From NCBI GenBank assembly GCA_964574195.1, contig CAZNMO010000247.1, positions 1 to 6,025 of the forward strand: a stretch of DNA of 6,025 nucleotides. Direction: 5' to 3'. The notes under the pieces were generated by a model. It saw only the letters and a list, made by a program, of their open reading frames with translations, had not been told where the DNA came from and ran no database searches. Both the position numbers and the translations under genes were made by a program. Below are positions 5,164 through 6,025 of this stretch, piece after piece; positions within the stretch are counted from its first letter, which is position 1, and the number at the start of each line of letters is the position of its first letter. The stretch comes from BRH-c25 sp964574195. GTDB taxonomy: Bacteria > Bacillota > Clostridia > Lutisporales > Lutisporaceae.

Positions 5164-6025
5164 GCTACTAGATTACCCTCTGTAAAGTAAACACTTTCAA
5201 ACTAGCCAGCTGGATCTCAAACTGGAGAAAGAGAACTCCCCATGTCTGGGAACTCACTATCGATAGAGGGGCTAGCCACAGAAAGTCCAGAAGTCGCTTG
5301 ATTCTCTTCTTAGGAAAATGCATCTTGCTTTCCTGATCTAATGGATTCCCCTTTTACTGCAACTGCAACAGAAGGGGCTGGGGATTAGCTGAGCTCGAAG
5401 GCAGATGGAATGGCACTTTCTTTTTCCGAACTGGCTAAAAAAGAACTCACTTGCTCAACGGCTGACAAAAGGGCTTACCCTACGACTGCTAGCTTTTACT
5501 TGCTTGAAGGAGATTTAAAAGGCTTCCTTCCTTGGGGAAAGACTCCTATTACCGGGGACTACTAATACAGCTACGGGGAATGAAGACACCACATACCACA
5601 TAGAGAAAAGAAAGCGGAATAGCGGGACGAGGTGAGGAAAAGATCTTGATACTCTGACTTCAGGAGGAGAATCCATTATAGTAGGTCCTCCTACGCATAT
5701 TCTACAGGGAGGGGAAAACACCACACCACATGCAGGGACAATACCAAGCACTTTGTTACTGGTTCGCAAAGGAATAGAAGGGAAAAAGTCTTTGATTATG
5801 ACTGGCGGGATATAAATAGAAAGACTGGAACTCTAGATCCTCTAACGCTGAGTAAAATGAGAATCATAAGCTATTGATTACACCACAGCAGGATCTTGCC
5901 TTGGATAGGCCCCTAGCCTGTGAGCTTAGCCAGTAAATGCGTCCTAGGTAGAGAGGGGAAAACCTAGAAAAGAAAAGACCCAGAATCACGTCCAACAATC
6001 TATGGGGGAAAATCAATGATGAAGC
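5164..6025. other. Unannotated spacer to the right edge
   Basis: No gene is recognised over about 860 bases. A plus frame from 5173 is open for 54 codons without an ATG (includes SWISNWRKRTPHVWEL). A minus frame of 84 codons (5515-5769) is hydrophobic in parts but anonymous. Visible words are the palindrome CCAGCTGG near 5207-5214, GTAGG/CCTAC with a 4-nt loop near 5680-5693, and ACACCACA three times (5585-5592, 5719-5726, 5880-5887). Nothing at the right edge suggests a gene continuing out of the window. Confidence 0.5.

Noticed and set aside
5515..5769. An 84-codon minus ORF
   Set aside because: There is no recognised domain and no consistent membrane pattern. The valine- and proline-rich composition follows local base content.
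1..6025. A tRNA gene on either strand
   Set aside because: I looked for the T-arm word GTTCRA with flanking G/C stems and for the plant mitochondrial tRNA sequences I know. Candidates such as 1735-1745 and 2070-2080 lack an acceptor stem and an anticodon arm at the right distances.
1..6025. A CRISPR array, insertion sequence or integrated phage
   Set aside because: There are no regularly spaced repeats of about 30 bases. There are no long terminal inverted repeats with a transposase between them and no integrase-like frame.
1..6025. Plastid-derived or rRNA-derived segments
   Set aside because: No stretch matched the plastid genes or mitochondrial 18S, 26S and 5S rRNA sequences that I know. 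This was by eye only, so short diverged pieces could be missed.

Overview
The window looks like non-coding DNA from a flowering-plant mitochondrial genome. This rests on texture, not on a recognised gene. Composition is intermediate (roughly mid-40s % GC by eye). All six frames are broken into short open stretches. GAAAG/CTTTC-type purine and pyrimidine blocks recur on both strands, as is usual in plant mitochondrial spacers. There is no compact gene packing, and no ribosome-binding-site-plus-ORF pattern of the bacterial kind. A nuclear copy of mitochondrial DNA would look the same and cannot be excluded.

No known gene, exon, tRNA, rRNA, plastid insertion or transposable element was recognised on either strand. 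The longest open frame is 163 codons (166-657, +). Two others reach about 100 codons on the minus strand (1003-1305 and 4380-4694). They are listed as hypothetical ORFs because mitochondrial annotations often list frames of this size. None shows a recognisable domain, and all may be chance frames.

Layout: 1-183 is open on both strands and may be the edge of something lying to the left. 166-657 holds the 163-codon frame, with a nearly open minus frame opposite it. 658-1120 is dense in inverted repeats and ends in the most striking object in the window, a 17-bp stem with a 5-nt loop at 1063-1101. 1240-1365 carries a 14-nt direct repeat at exactly 100-nt spacing. 2228-2254 is a perfect 9-bp hairpin. 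2698-2729 is a short AT-rich tract. 2984-3369 has several overlapping short frames. 3957-3990 has two competing small hairpins. 4380-4694 is the third hypothetical ORF. 5116-5163 is an 8-bp inverted repeat with a 32-nt spacer. The rest is unannotated spacer.

No operon, pathway or defence or mobile system can be supported here. The useful leads are the 1063-1101 hairpin, which resembles an RNA 3'-end or processing stem-loop, and the open frames cut by the left edge.
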